Numbered from the stretch's first letter, positions 27,401 through 42,036 are shown. The stretch: 64,000 bases of DNA from Piper betle (GCA_033002965.1 JAURVB010001667.1:124001-188000); one strand, 5' to 3'. The notes: generated by a model not told the origin, from the letters alone. Program-made: numbers and translations.

Positions 27401-27716
27401 CAACAACCATTTTGACAAGTGGTTGAAGGAAGTGTTTCAGACGAGCTTGGAGACGATCAAAGGTGCGAGCAAGAATTGGAAGGAGGAAATTGTTAGGCTT
27501 AGTTCAAAGGGGGAGAGGAAGGAGACGTCAATGTTGGTTTCCTCGGTTCTAGTCTACCTACTAAGATTGAACATGTACGTTGTTAGATTATTACAAGATA
27601 GTTGTGAAAATTGTAGTGAAGTTTGTGGGAGGTTTTCGTTCTTTGTTGCACAACGGGTATGGGTGGCCATGCATGGGATACTTTTGTTTACGCTCAATCG
27701 TATTTCTTCTACTTAA
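24457..27716 (+). CDS. SMXL4/5-like: SMAX1-LIKE protein, SMXL4/5 type
   Basis: This is a Clp-ATPase-related nuclear repressor. SMXL4/5 act in phloem development, and unlike SMXL6/7/8 they are not strigolactone-triggered degradation targets (family knowledge). Exons: 24457-25669, 25827-26076, 26154-27716 (TAA); 1008 residues once a one-base gap is allowed. The start [18 protein letters not shown] is diagnostic of the SMXL4/5 clade. The double Clp-N domain spans about residues 1-175 ([42 protein letters not shown]) and includes a six-glutamine CAG run. D1-like [17 protein letters not shown] and GDLKWAVE follow. The C-terminal AAA-like region has a degenerate P-loop ([13 protein letters not shown]) and a Walker-B-like LIEEIDHAD. 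An EAR-type motif, LDLNI, lies near residue 820, consistent with TOPLESS binding. No RGKT-type degron is seen. A frameshift at the G3 run 25250-25252 separates the two parts of exon 1; one extra G repairs both frame and intron phase. Confidence 0.93.
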
Positions 27717-29580
27717 TCTTTGTCAGCAGCGTTGTGATGCATGAAAGATGATTATGGTGTTCTCGTCGTCTCGTTGGACCTTATAATATGAACCAAATCT
27801 CGTCGTAAGAAAAAAAGTACCAGATATACATGCATATATACGTCAGATATTTGAGACAAATTTGATGTTCTCCCAAGCAAATGAACTCCAACTAAACAAG
27901 TCAATGCAATCGATGGCTGCCCGTCCTCTTTTCACTGGTGATAAAGGTGTACTCATGACCATTGAAGCTGTACAATTTAGACCTACTAAACCTCCACTAA
28001 AAATGTCACCTTTGTAGCACATCATTGCTTTCGGCATACAAAAACATCCCAAATCATTGCTTCCAATAGCATGTTGGCGTGCTGGTATGGTAATCACTTA
28101 GTCAATTAAGCAGGATCCTGGATATTGAACTCCATCTGTCTTAGACTCAACGAATTTGCTTCCGCTCTTTTTTTATACCAGTTGTTTTTTTAATAATGTC
28201 TACCCTACTTCTCTCTCAATTATGCTCTATCTGCTTGGGGAAAATATATATATTTTTACTCTCTAGCTTTAAGGTTATCATTGAGGAGTGAGGACTTACA
28301 AGCTGAAAATGCATTTTCTTGTTTCAGTATCCTATGTTTTCTCTGCTTCGAAATAATGATTATTAGATGCTATGGGCAACCTCTCATTGTTCCCAGCCTT
28401 CGTTTTTAGTATATGAATTTTCACCTTTGTGCTCGTATATGTAATCATGTAAAGATGGTCGATGATGAGTCTACAGAAAATGCAAGACATGTAACAATAA
28501 TTTCATCTTTATGGACAGCATAAGCAGGTGAGAGGTGCCACGTACCAGATTTTAAACTTGAAGTGGTTGCAGACTGATTTGCTAAAAAGCTTGAGGGCAC
28601 TTGTATATAAAAGAAGAAAGAAAAAGGTTTATCTCATTATCTGTTTGACCAAGGAATCGGCGAAAGCTAAGAACAGGCATAAGCCTTTGCATTAGGTACT
28701 TGACCAAGTTCCCATTTAAGAGCTGTTGAAGACGATTGTTAAGGTTTTAAGAATCCAGTAAGTTAGGGTTTTTACTTTGGAAACAGAATAAAGCTTTTAC
28801 ACATCCGAAGTTTAGGTGATGCCCTAATTGTTTGGAAATAATATATTTGCTTACTAGAAGGGAAAAAACCAATCAGCGTGTAATTACCCTAAATAAATGC
28901 TTCCAAAACATTAAACATACAGCTAAATCCAAACTAAAAAAATCACAAACGCAAGTAATAGAAAAAAAAAGGTGACGAACACATTATTTGCAAGTGAGAT
29001 CCTTTAATTTAGTTTCAGATCTAATATTTAATATGATAAAATCTTATTTATAAGTAAAAATAGACTATTTAACTTAACTAACTACTTTTGAAGTTTTGAA
29101 AAAATAATTTAACTCATTATATTGTAATTTGGGTTGGGTCATTATAGGTCTTATTTGTCATCGCTCGCACACCATGGATGAAAAAATAAACTCTATTCTC
29201 ACCATCACATTGTCTTATTTTAAGAATAAAAATGCAAGTTAAAGTCGTTTGTTTTTGCCAAAAATTAATCACTAATGATCATAGCACTAAACACAAATTT
29301 TGATGTTGCCACACATTTTTTGACGATATTTTCAAATTTAATTTTCAATTTTAAAGATATGGTCAATGCTATAATTGTCAAAGACATCATACAAAATTTT
29401 AATTAGGAGCCAAAGCATTATCTTAGTTAGAAGGTAAAATATAATAAAATGCATATCAAATCTTGGGACGTAACTAAGAAGATAATGCGTGAAATAATTT
29501 TGCTTAAGCCCAACCCAAAATTGCATCCCAATACGAATTCATAAACGGGTCGGATGCGGGTTGTCCCAAACCCGACCCGA
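27717..29580. other. Intergenic, includes a degenerate LTR-like stretch
   Basis: The SMXL 3' flank is followed by AT-rich DNA without recognisable genes. At about 28,985-29,160 the sequence resembles the degenerate LTR ends found at 38.9-47.7 kb: a 'taatatttaatatgataaaat' type start, then an 'acttttgaa' block, then a 'gggttgggtcattata' end. Confidence 0.4.
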
Positions 29581-29948
29581 TACTCTAAAGCCCTAAACCC
29601 CTCGTCCTCCCCACTCGCCCTCTTCGTCTCCTCTCCGGCCAACTACGTCGCCGGCGGCGGCGGCGGCGACGGCGACGGCAACCAATTCGCCCTCTAAGAA
29701 CCATTACCATCTGACATAACTGGTTTAGGAGCAGCTCAGAAGACGCAATAATAAGCGACCTTTCGTACTTCGCGCCGCAACTTTCCGATCTGCTAAGCCG
29801 CCGCCGTTCCGTGTCATCGATTCTCTCGGTAAATTGGTAACCTTTGCGTCTGTCCCATCACAATCTGCATTTTTTTGGACTGCGTTCTGGTTGAAGTAGC
29901 ATGACGTGGTATTTCTTATTGGTGTTGTTTATATTAGGGTGGAGTAGA

Positions 29949-31156
29949 ATGTGGAAGAAGGTGGTGAGTGATGTATTGAGAGGGAGCTGCTATTTTGTTG
30001 CCCACAAAAAGCGTGCGCCGCATTACTATATGCCTTGGAGCAGCCTCCATGGAGGAAAGGTACTTGCTTGTCCATCCTATATTGTGTAGAAATGGTGAAG
30101 ATTATTACCTTATAAAAAGTAGGTGGTAAAACCCTAGCACTGCCATTATGAATTATCAATGATGTGAGTTATTCGGTATTGAATGGTCTAATGATGCCCC
30201 TTTTGTAATATGACTATGGTTTGTTTGGTGTGATCTGTTGGTTTGCTTTGGAGGAAAAAATCCAGCATTTGCATTGTACTGCTTGTTGAGATGAGAATTT
30301 TGAGGATGTTAGTGTCTTATTTTGATGGAAAGATAGGCATCCATGGTACCTTTCGATCTTTCTAGGCTTCTGATACGCACCAGGGTTATCTTCGACAGTT
30401 TATTTTTCTATGCTAAACATCCAAAGCTGTTACTTCCAAGCTGTCAATAGAGCTGTTGTATTCCTGGGGTTCGAAAATATTCATTTGTTTGGTGGATCTT
30501 CCTCTTTAATAATTGCATGTTAATTGTTAACACATTTTCTCCTCTTTGTATGGGCTGTTTCATTGCCTGATTCATTTTTATGTGATAGAGTTGGTTTGGA
30601 AGAAGATTGAAACTGAATTTTATTCTATTCGCTAGTGCTTACTCTTGTATATTACATTCTTCTAATTAGTCTTAAGCTGACCATTTGATCTTGCTCATTT
30701 AAGGTTGTATCTGCTCCAAGAAGCTTCTTTGGGGTTGAGGATTTCTTGGATGATGATAACAGCCGTCCTTACACTTACAAGAAGGAGAAGAAATCAAAGA
30801 ACCCTCATAAGCACATCTCTTTCAAGCAGAGGACAATAGCTTATATGGAGCCTTTTACACTTGATGTATTCATCTCCAAACGTTTTGTGTCAGCATCCCT
30901 GACTCACAGGGTAACAAGCAAGCAAGTTGCTGTAGCAGGCACAAACTCTAAAGATATTAAAGCTATGCTTAAATCTCGAGCAGACATACCTGCATGCTTG
31001 GCAGTTGGTCGGATTTTGGCGGACAGAGCTCGAGAAGCTGATGTTTTTACTGCATCTTATACTCCAAGAGATCGAGATAAGTTTGAAGGTAAAATAAGAG
31101 CGGTTGTTCAATCCCTTATAGACAACGGGATTGACATAAAAGTGTACCTTGATTGA
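29949..31156 (+). CDS. Ribosomal L18p/L5e-family protein
   Basis: Two coding exons, 29949-30059 and 30704-31156 (TGA), give 187 residues joined in phase 0 at HGGK/VVSAPRSFF. The C-terminal half is a bacterial-type L18 (uL18) domain (SKRFVSASLTHRVTSKQVA, then ACLAVGRILADRAREADV, ending VQSLIDNGIDIKVYLD), typical of plant nuclear genes for organellar or organelle-like uL18 proteins. The N-terminal exon (MWKKVVSDVLRGSC) is less conserved and may include a targeting sequence; its compartment cannot be fixed from sequence. A 5' UTR intron is likely, with a donor near 29,831 and an acceptor just before 29,939. Upstream, near 29,590, is a CCCTAAA box like those of ribosomal-protein promoters. The frame is fully intact. 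Confidence 0.85.
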
Positions 31157-32870
31157 AATATGATGGTTTGTAGATGATTTGCTCAGTTTCAGATAGGAGT
31201 GAGTGTTTTCATTCACTGATGGTTTGCCTTAATCAAATGAATGAGATATTGTTCAATGATGTGATAAAAAAGATTGGTTATCATTTTCTTTCTTCCCTTA
31301 AATAATAAGGTTTAAGCATTATGGCCATACGATGTCCAGAGATCTGAAGTGATTTGTGGGAATTGCTTAAGAAATACTTTGTCATACTGGCAGTTAATAC
31401 ATGGATCAACGCATGTCAATGGCTGTACTTCGGGTGGAGTTGTCAGTTTAGCACACTATTATTGGCTTTTTACTCACACTTCATCTGTCTTTTTACTTGC
31501 GAAGTTGTCTGATTTTCATTTCTCTGATCTATTTAGGAAAGCTTCACTGGTGAATGTCTGAAACAGTCTGAACGAAACATCTGGATAACTTTCCTTAGAC
31601 TCAAACTGTTTGCAGTGATAACCTATGGTAATTGATTTTTTAGAATGCTTGAGCAATTCATTAATGGTTTGAAAGTTGCTTTTTATATTCATGTCCTACT
31701 ATACCATGTATCTCAAGCTTGCAAACGAAAATAGAAGTGAAGCGTGAAAAGATTTGGGCCTTATCCAAAATGACTAGTTAGCCACTAAGGCATCATTTTA
31801 TGGCTTTAACAAATACCTACACCACTTATTGTGCTTCATTTTGGATACCACAATGGTACGTGAACCTGCAAATTGGTGATTTTGATACCGTGATTTGGGC
31901 CCTATAAAAAATAACTAGCTAGCGATTAGATTACTCATCTATTAGCGTTTATGAAGATCACAACTCTTCGTTTATTAAGATTGTTTTTGTGGTATTCTTG
32001 ACAGACAGGCAAATTGATGATTTGGTCCGTATCAAAATACAAAAGAAGAGTAACTCCCACATACATACTATAGTATGGATGAACAGAAATTTCATGGGGT
32101 AGGGAGGGATTTTGTTGGCTCACGTCATCAATCAGGTTTCATAAAATTACCCTTTTATAATTATGTTATTTTTAAAAATAATTTTGTATTTTTTGATGAT
32201 ATTTTTTCACAAATTGTCAAGAACGCCACGGGATTTGCTTGGTGGCGGCATCAACATCTGGTTTCGGTTCAACATGGATGATTGATATTTTTTATATGTC
32301 ATCGCACCATTATATGCTTGATATTGTACGTACTTCCAAAATTCAGAAACTTGTTCAACTTGATGAAAAAAAAATTCAAACTTGTTTACAATATTCATGT
32401 TAAGAATCAATTCTGACCAACTCCACCGGCCTTTGTTTAGAATTTGGAACAATCCCAGCTGCGGAGAACTCTCCCCGTCTCCCAGTTGCGCCGCCATTTT
32501 GACCCCCGACTCTCTTTTACCTTCCATCACAATTATCCTAACCTCCATTTGGAACTCGTTAACTAGAAGTCTACAAACAACATTGAACCTTCTTTACAGT
32601 TTTCAATGTGCTCTAGCAAACAGTTTTCAATGTTCTCTAGCAAGCCATCCATTCAAACCACCACCACCCACCCCAAAAATGAAAGAAAAACAGGATAAAA
32701 ATATGAACAATAATCTGATGAGAATAACAGGTAGACCGTAGCAGAGCCCTGTCGAGCCGACGCGAAGCACAGCCTCCGGCACCGGCAAGCAAACGTCGGT
32801 CACACGTGCCAACTATACCCTTATTATTTTATTCTCCCTTTCACCACAAGCCTTCCTTCCCCTTGCTTGC
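31157..32870. other. Intergenic, no gene recognised
   Basis: The first few hundred bases are the likely 3' UTR of the L18-type gene. The remainder is AT-rich with scattered short frames and no conserved motif. Near 32,430-32,810 it becomes GC-richer as it approaches the promoter of the next gene. Confidence 0.5.
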
Positions 32871-32873
32871 TTC

Positions 32874-32881
32874 TATATAAG
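32874..32881 (+). promoter_or_regulatory. TATA box of the zinc-ribbon-like gene
   Basis: A strong TATATAAG element lies about 135 bases upstream of the ATG at 33011, following a CT-rich stretch. The spacing fits a TATA-driven promoter with a 5' UTR of roughly 100 bases. Confidence 0.65.
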
Positions 32882-33010
32882 GCCCATTCCCACCCCTCTC
32901 CTGGTCTCTGTCGGTGATCCATTTTCTTATAGATAAGCTTTCATCCTTCCAAACAACAAAGTTATCGTTGGTCTGAGAGCTGAAGAGAGGGGAGGAGATC
33001 AGAAGAAAAG

Positions 33011-33214
33011 ATGTGTTTGGTGTTTTTGTGCGATGAGGAGGAACGGGTGCTGGGCAGGCAGCAGGCGCCGGGGAACTGTCCTTACTGTGGAGGGAAGGTG
33101 CAGTCGGTTGATGTAGAGAGCCAGTGGCGGCTTTGCTTCTTGCCTCTATGCTTCAAGACCAAGAGAAAGTACTATTGCACTCTCTGCTCCAGGAGGCTCG
33201 TCCTCTACCAGTGA
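33011..33214 (+). CDS. Short cysteine-rich zinc-ribbon-like plant protein
   Basis: A single exon encodes 67 residues, from an ATG after a purine-rich leader to TGA. The start MCLVFLCDEEERVLGRQ, a CPYCGG knuckle, the block ESQWRLCFLPLCFKTKRKYY and a final CTLCSRRL are a pattern I recognise from a small, uncharacterised, widely conserved plant family. The two CxxC pairs (CPYC, CTLC) would bind zinc as in LITAF-like ribbons, with a hydrophobic segment between them, so a membrane-associated zinc protein is possible. Biochemical function is unknown. The intact frame, strong TATA box and conserved motifs support a real gene. No intron is evident. Confidence 0.85.
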   Translation: MCLVFLCDEEERVLGRQQAPGNCPYCGGKVQSVDVESQWRLCFLPLCFKTKRKYYCTLCSRRLVLYQ

Positions 33215-35839
33215 CCCACCTATTCATATTATTATTACTCGTTCGTGTGCTCTGTACATATAATCTACTATGATTGTCAATGGCTCATTATAGTGGAGAG
33301 TTGAGACTATGTTTCTTGTAGCTTATGAATTGTGATGAGATGTGTGTAGTACCGTTCGAGGCTCACGGCTTCGTTCAAAAATATTAATCAAGGGGGCATG
33401 GAATTGTTTATTTGTTCTTCCTGTCACGACATGCGGTTGCTTGACTCTTTTCTGCTCATATTGTTTCTGTTCTGCTGATGGAGTTTGCTTGGTGTTAATT
33501 CGTTTCTCCCCTCTCTGTCGCATGAGTTGTTTGATGGTGATCGGATCATGACATAGATGGTCCGTTGTCCTCAAGCGTGTAAAAACTTACAGGAGGATAG
33601 ATTAGATGCTCGATAGCAATTAAAAATGACTTAAAACCTTAGATGATGTGATTAGCTCTATTACCAACACACATCCAAGCTATAACAGCGATGGCAAAGA
33701 GACACATGTAAGCTATGAGAACATTGTTTACAAATCCCGTCTTTCTCAACGTTAAATGAACTGATTTGCACCTACCATAATGCCGTACGTTTTGTTTGCG
33801 CCTATCTTTGACACTATTCCCGATTATGTTAACAGCAACACACTATTAATTAGGTGGATGCCGTCATCAACTATGATTTGTGTTATCCACATCGGAACAT
33901 TCATTCCTCATTATGTGTCCAACGGTGCCACAACCCGGCAAAGGCCACTAATATATTCTTAATCTGCAAAGGACCACCATAGCTGGTTGGTTTCATGCGA
34001 CACATCAATTTTCATCAATATCCAATGGAATACGGATCACACAACGGCACAAAGCTTTTCCCAGGGGGACAACCCCAAACGCACAACCGATGTCGCCGGA
34101 ATGAGATAAGGTGCCGAGCAGACACGGGGTTTTGGGCGCCAAGGTGCTATCACAAACACCAAAAAGGTGAGGGACTTATGTCCGGTGGGGAGTCACATAG
34201 CTAGCATTTGGGAGGTGTGCAGCCTTCCACTAATGGCCGGGAATGATGTACGCCGGGCTCATGGCCCAGGAGGAGATATATTGGTGGAACTGGAGATATA
34301 TTGGTGCTGGCTAACCATGGATGGTGCGTGGGATGCCTTTGCTTTGCCCCACAACAATAATAAACTGGCATGGATGGTGGCTGCACTTTACTGGAAGATC
34401 ATGTGCCTCTGGTACGGTTTGCGAATGGGACATAACAATGTAGCATGGCACAGCAGAAAGACGATGTCCTATCAAGGCAGCACCCTATCACAACCGTATA
34501 CGTATAAATATTATAATAATGCTGTGATGCAGTGTGATCACGGTACAAAATTTATACTAACATGTGATGCTGCAGTTTACCAATCTGTGGGCTGCTCATC
34601 CCGCTAAGAAAAGAGGATAGCGGTTTGTTGAACTGCGCTGCAAAAATCACGAATTTAATTCGCTTGGAGCAGGGTGGAAGAAGGTGACATGCTCAGTTCC
34701 ATGGTTGAGATAGTTGATAGTTTAATACAATGTGTAAAACATACCCAGCAAGTAGAAAACTGGAAGAATGAAAATAAGCTTGGTTTTACTTTAGGAATAC
34801 CAGCTGGGGTAAACCATATTCTTCAAAGAGTGTAGCGTTTGGGATTAAATTAAAAGTGTAGCGAATGACCCTACATCATCATCCAACATGTCTGCTACTC
34901 CGGTTTGAAAAGCGGCAGACAATTACCAGAAGGCAACAAATGCGTGTGGAACCCAAATAATAGATGATCAATTTGTTGTTCCCGATGTATTAACGATAAG
35001 TTGGTAAGAGCGATTAGCGATTGTTGGCACCCTCACTAAGCATGCAGAATGGAAGGCAAGTCACCATTGAACGGTTGAGAAGGTTGGATCCTGTTCGTTC
35101 AAGAGAATAATGTGTCATCTTGATTGAAGAAGATGAGACAAGCCACAAGACCAGCTGCGGACGATCTTTTCGATTCCCCTTCCACCAACAATTCTTTACC
35201 TTTCTTTTGAATTAGAGACTGAAGCTGGAAGTATCAATCACCAAGCCCACACTTATTGAGAAGAATATAAGACGTTGCAGGCGGCCATTTCCCCGACTTA
35301 CTTTAAGAAAGCAGAGCTTACTCATCACACGTCACAGCCATGAACTACCTTGTATATACACGTAGCAATGAAATATGGAGCTTATGTATTGAATTCACAC
35401 AGCCTACTTCGCGGATTCAATGCATTGTAATCTTCTTTGAGAAAGTACTTCGATATAGGACTTGGGTATTTCCTACTTCCCCGGGAGAAGACGAGAACAA
35501 ACAATGTTCCTTCAACATTACGAAACTATTAACGATCACCTTAATAAATAACATACCCAAACAGAGCTTCAGAGCATAAGAATTGTCTTACCAACAAAAT
35601 GAAATGGGAATGAAGACGCAAAAATATAATAACTTCAACAAAAGCATAAATTACGTGCTCTCACTGCAGGACAGGCAACAAATCAAAACTGGAACACTAC
35701 AAATAACTTCAAATTTAATGGAACCTTCGTTTTGACAAAAGACAATTTAGAAAAAGTCGGCTAAATAAATGATTCGGATTTCAGATGCTATATATCCTCT
35801 GGCAAAATCTTGGCACCTTCGTTTAGACAAAAGACAATT
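33215..35839. other. Intergenic, no gene recognised
   Basis: The left part is probable 3' UTR of the preceding gene. At 33,780-34,610 the sequence is GC-richer, with an open frame of 146 codons (34,167-34,607) lacking recognisable domains. A short direct repeat of 'ggagatatattggtg' occurs near 34,273-34,304. Nothing further could be assigned. Confidence 0.4.
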
Positions 35840-37163
<1,324 letters not shown>

Positions 37164-38345
37164 AACTCTACACGTAAAACAATAAATTCATAAATGGCTT
37201 CCATATTTCTGAAACTTAAACCAAGAAAATAGAAAAAGAAAAGAAAAAAAGAAATTGCTGCCACTTCATGCTTCGTAAATAACTATAAGGTATTGCATAA
37301 ATATAATTCAACCTGCAAAAAAGTAAAAAAACAAAACACTAAGTGCTCCCCTGTCTGTAATTAGAGCACGTATTTACAATAAAAAGCACTCTAAATCATA
37401 AAAATTTGAAGGTTAATTGAATGACACAAATCCTGGGACCAAATAGGGAGATTGCAGTCACAGATTCAAATTTTCCATACTTACAGTAAAAAATAGCACT
37501 TCATTTGAATTGTAACAGCGAGATACAAGTTAGGCCTTAGGAAAAATGGAAGAAATAACAAAATTTATACGAGTTCCTATACATATGATAAAACATGCAA
37601 GCATGGTCACATATAACCTTAAATGCGGCATTTACATGTTTTTCAAAAAATCTAATTTGAGACAAGGGAATATGATAACCACCATGATACCCCACCTTTT
37701 GACTCATACAGTCAAACAAAAATATGTCATGATAAAAACGAACTGCCAAATCGTAAACAATAAACAAAGATACAGACCCACAATTTCAAAACCAAAACAC
37801 TAAATGCAAATTCTAAAGTACTCCAACCAGCATTAACTAAAAATGAACAAAACTTAATACCACACAGCTAGATAGTAATAAGAAAAAACGATTTCATAGA
37901 GATTAATATCAACACCCTTTTACCAGGTGAACATATAGGAATGAAAATGCAGTAGATTGAAAAAGGGCATACAACCATCCACCACCACCACCGATGATCC
38001 CTCTTATTTACAAAGTAATACCACCGAAAAATTAAAAAAAAGTACCCTCGCGACAATCAGACGGCCATTTTCAATACCACCCACCTCTACCTAAGCACAA
38101 GCTCGAATCATTCAATACACAATCGAGATACATACAACTCGCGAGGAATTGGACGAAGCTCAAATCAATTGTTCAATACATAATTGAGATACATACTACC
38201 CGCGTGGAATTTAGCAAAGCTCTCAATCAATTGAGGAAGATTGAAAAAAATGGAATACGGAGATGGAATGTTACCAATGCAAGCAATGCCGGCGGCGAGC
38301 TGGGTTTGGGGAGGAGGAGTCGCCACCGAGAAGACGACGGAGGAG

Positions 38346-38490
38346 CTAGGGTTTTATATCTAACAAAACCCTAAAATTTTAGTCGACGTGGGCGGATCCT
38401 AGCCGTCCGATTGGGACTTTCTGGGCCCGAAAATTTGATAAGGCCCATGAGAACTGGGCTTATTACGTCGAGTTCTCTGGGCCTAAGTGG
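38346..38490 (-). promoter_or_regulatory. Ribosomal-protein promoter: telo-boxes and site II elements
   Basis: Upstream of the RPL7 transcript, copies of the telo-box (AAACCCTA on the minus strand at about 38,347-38,355, and again in the other orientation near 38,365) sit beside several site II motifs (TGGGCC/TGGGCT types) between 38,421 and 38,485. This combination is typical of plant ribosomal-protein and other growth-related genes, where TCP factors bind site II. Confidence 0.75.
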
Positions 38491-40873
38491 TTTGGTAACA
38501 AAGGCGGGCGCCCATCCAGCAAGAATAGTAATCCATCTATTTTGTTTAGTGATGCGCAAATTGTTGATGAATTATTTAATATTGTGTGCAATGATCATCG
38601 AAAATGAATAATTAAGATATTTATAGGTAATGCAAGTTTATTTTATCATTAAAAGCTAGTTATTTACCCTGATTTTTCGAGTCCTCTTGCTTTTCATGCA
38701 AAAAAAAAAAGAACTAAAATGCAAGATGAATGTAAGTGGTTAGTAACTCAAAATTGAAGTTGGATTTGCTATAGTAAATGATATAGGAAATCTAGCAAAT
38801 CTGCTCTATCAGCCCTCTATTTGGTTTAAATTACTATAATTAGTAGAATTTCACTATATGACTCCTACATGTTAATTGTACATCCAATATTTAATAAGAT
38901 AAGATATATTTTACTATCTGGAATGGGCTGTATACCTTTAATTTTGGTTAATCAATTTTAAAAAAATAAATTAGGCTAAGTTTGTACTTAGGCAGGGTTG
39001 TTACATATAGTACAAAGGTCAAATGTATTAAGCATTTTTGAAAAGATGAATTAGGCCTATGATTTTATACTTAGGTCGGTCATTACATATGGTATTAAAG
39101 TTAACTTAATTATGTATTAAATGGTCAGGTATAGCAAATGTAAGCTAATTAGCCATAAGCCGAGTGTAAGAAATATAATTTTGTATTGAATGATTGGGTT
39201 AAAGCAGACACATGCTAGAGTTTTAACCAAGGCTCGAGTGTAGGAATATTAATTTTGTATTTGATGGTGGGTTGGACCTGACATGGGTTAGACTCCTAGC
39301 CATGTTTTAAGTGTATAAATTATGAAGGCTGAATTTCTTAAAGTTAGTAGATTATAAAACTGTTAAAACTTAATCTCGCATTCAATATTTGCTAAGGTAA
39401 AATTCGGTTTATTAATTAGAATAAACTATAGATATTCAAATTCAATCAACTTCTTTTGAAGAGATAATTAGACTGTAATTAATAGAATTAAAGATGGTTA
39501 ATTTGTATTTTAGGCCAAGTTGTTAGATTTATATTTTATACTACAATTAATAGAATTTAACTGGCTAGCACATATCGTGTTTGTTATAGCAAATCTACTT
39601 CCCTTATATATACTTAACAAAAAATGGTTGAGATTCAACCCTTTTGTTTTGGATATTTATGATCATTATATTTCTATGTGATTCTAAAAGAACGATACTT
39701 TTCATTATGTTTTGATGGGGAAAAAAAGGTAAGTTATTTTCAAACATGGTTGTGAATAATATTCGGCAAGATCACTTGCTGTAGTTCACCTGAATTTACG
39801 AAACTTTACACGAGTATTCCACAATGAGAAGAAACCCATAGCAATTCCCCAGTGAAAATTGCGATATTGTTATTATCATAGTCTTTGTTTCCACGGGAAC
39901 GCCCTGCAGAAAAAGACGTTCGTAACTTTCGAGTCAACAATAAATGCTTCCTTATCGCATGGAAAATGAGCCAAGTAGGGACGGAATTGACGACACACCC
40001 AGCTGGCCTGTCAGTACGTTCTATAACTGTATACGATCGTAGCGTACCACTCAAGCTAGTGCGCACGTTGAGGGCCCTGCAGTTTCGTATATAGAGCTTT
40101 CGCAGCAACTTCTCTTCCATAATTATATATAGAAAGAAAGATACAGAATACACTGGAAAAAAATTATGTTAAACCAAGATATACAATACTACAAGTATAT
40201 TTATGATCGATGATTTCCAGTTTTTGCTCGACCAATCTCATTTTAGTAGCTAGTACGTACTCCTGTTAGTTTATGGTCGAAATCCTTGTTTATTTTATAT
40301 GAAGAAGAAAAACATATCTCAAATATATATGTCTGAGCCAATTCATAAGTTTTGTAAGTCTTGCACCAATAATGCACTCGAAGTGTCAGATCAAGCCAGC
40401 GATAACACTTGTTTTATACTTGTCAGGTACATCGAAATTTCCCCGAAGCTTCTGCCTGCATAAATGCTGATCCTTTCTTGCGAATGTACATTACTTTCCA
40501 AGGAACCCGATTACATAAAGCTAACCGGACAGATGCTCTATCTTCTTCCAAAATTATATATTCACTTTTCTTAGCTACTCGTCGTGGCGCAGGAAGATAA
40601 CATATATTAAAGATGATCATCGTTTGTTCTGGTCTAAATAATAAGGAATTAAGAGAACTGAGAAGTTGTCCCCTCAACGAGTTAATTGTGCATTGATATA
40701 CATGAACAACCAAATCAGCAGGTATGATCACAACCACTCTTTTTGTCATTGCCTTTGAGTGGATTCGTTAATAGTTCTGCTTGTGGTTCAATCGAAAATG
40801 TTTCATTAGTTTCAATCGAAAATGTTTTTTCTGTAATATATATTTGTGTGCCGTCAAACCTATCAGATCATAT

Positions 40874-40878
<5 letters not shown>

Positions 40879-40904
<26 letters not shown>
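40879..40904. repeat. (TA)n microsatellite
   Basis: Alternating AT tract of about 26 bases inside AT-rich intergenic DNA. Confidence 0.85.
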
Positions 40905-40907
<3 letters not shown>

Positions 40908-41996
40908 TCTAGCTAGCTAGCTTTCGCCTTAATTACTACGGATGGTGATAAATTAAAGGTGAGATTGCTTTCTACTGCTAGCCATGCAAGTAAAGCTGTT
41001 TTAGTTGACCTACTCTTCGATCAGTCGTTATCACATATGTGGATGAACAAAACTTCCGAGCTTCAGATTTACATATGTGAGGGTGATTAGATCGTTGTTG
41101 ATCTGCGAATATAGAAGGGGGACTTGTAGTGCAATTGAAGCTACTTTCTATGAGAGGGAATTGTACATGAACCCTGCCCAGAGGCAAAGAATATTCCGGG
41201 AAGATATGGCTTCCTTACTTTCTATCCCCTTGGCGAATAAATAATTGATCAGGACTGGGTTTGAAACTTGCAGGCTGCTAAAGAATCATCGGCGGGGGGA
41301 AACGTTACAGCTGCTTATAATTAGCAGGCAGGTTTCAATTTCTGACTGCCAGGTTAGTAGCTTCATTCCACCTCCAAATTTTCACATTTGTTTTCTTCAC
41401 TATATTTTTCACCCCTATAAATTGATTATGAATGGATCTTCCCATGCTGGATAAAGTTTTGGGATCATGCAATATGTATCTCTTTATCCTACTGATGATA
41501 AAAAAATAGTGCAATCGTAAACGTAAATATATTCAAAGTTAGGTAAGATGAGCAATATATATATACCAGGAAAAATTACTGTAATCTGATCAAAGTTTTC
41601 CACCGAAAATAAGTGAGTATTATAGTATTGCCATTGAGATTAAAAAGCTAATTTTTAGGCGGTTGATTCTTTTAACTTTATGCATTTGAGTGTTGTTTGG
41701 TCGGTAATTAAAAAGGATCGAGAGCGAGACGAGCGAGTCTGTGAGAGATATTAAGGTGGTTAGTACTTAGAATTGGGAGCGTTGACACTTTTAAACTATT
41801 TTTTTATATAAATATATTAATTACAATATTAAATATGGAATGGCAAGGGTGTTCGCTATATTTTCATCGGATTTATTTGTATGATTCCTATGAATTAATT
41901 AATTTACATAAAACAATTATCCAATGTTACTTATGCATGCTAATCACCAAATCTAAAAAATTCTTTAATTCTCTACATTTAAGATTTTTTTGGTGG

Positions 41997-41999
<3 letters not shown>

Positions 42000-42034
<35 letters not shown>
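42000..42034. repeat. (TA)n microsatellite next to tandem duplication
   Basis: Alternating AT tract of about 35 bases that ends just before a tandem duplication beginning at about 42,065. Confidence 0.9.

Positions 42035-42036
<2 letters not shown>

Noticed and set aside
34167..34607. 146-codon plus-strand open frame
   Set aside because: No recognisable motif, promoter or splice context; kept only as a remark in the intergenic entry.
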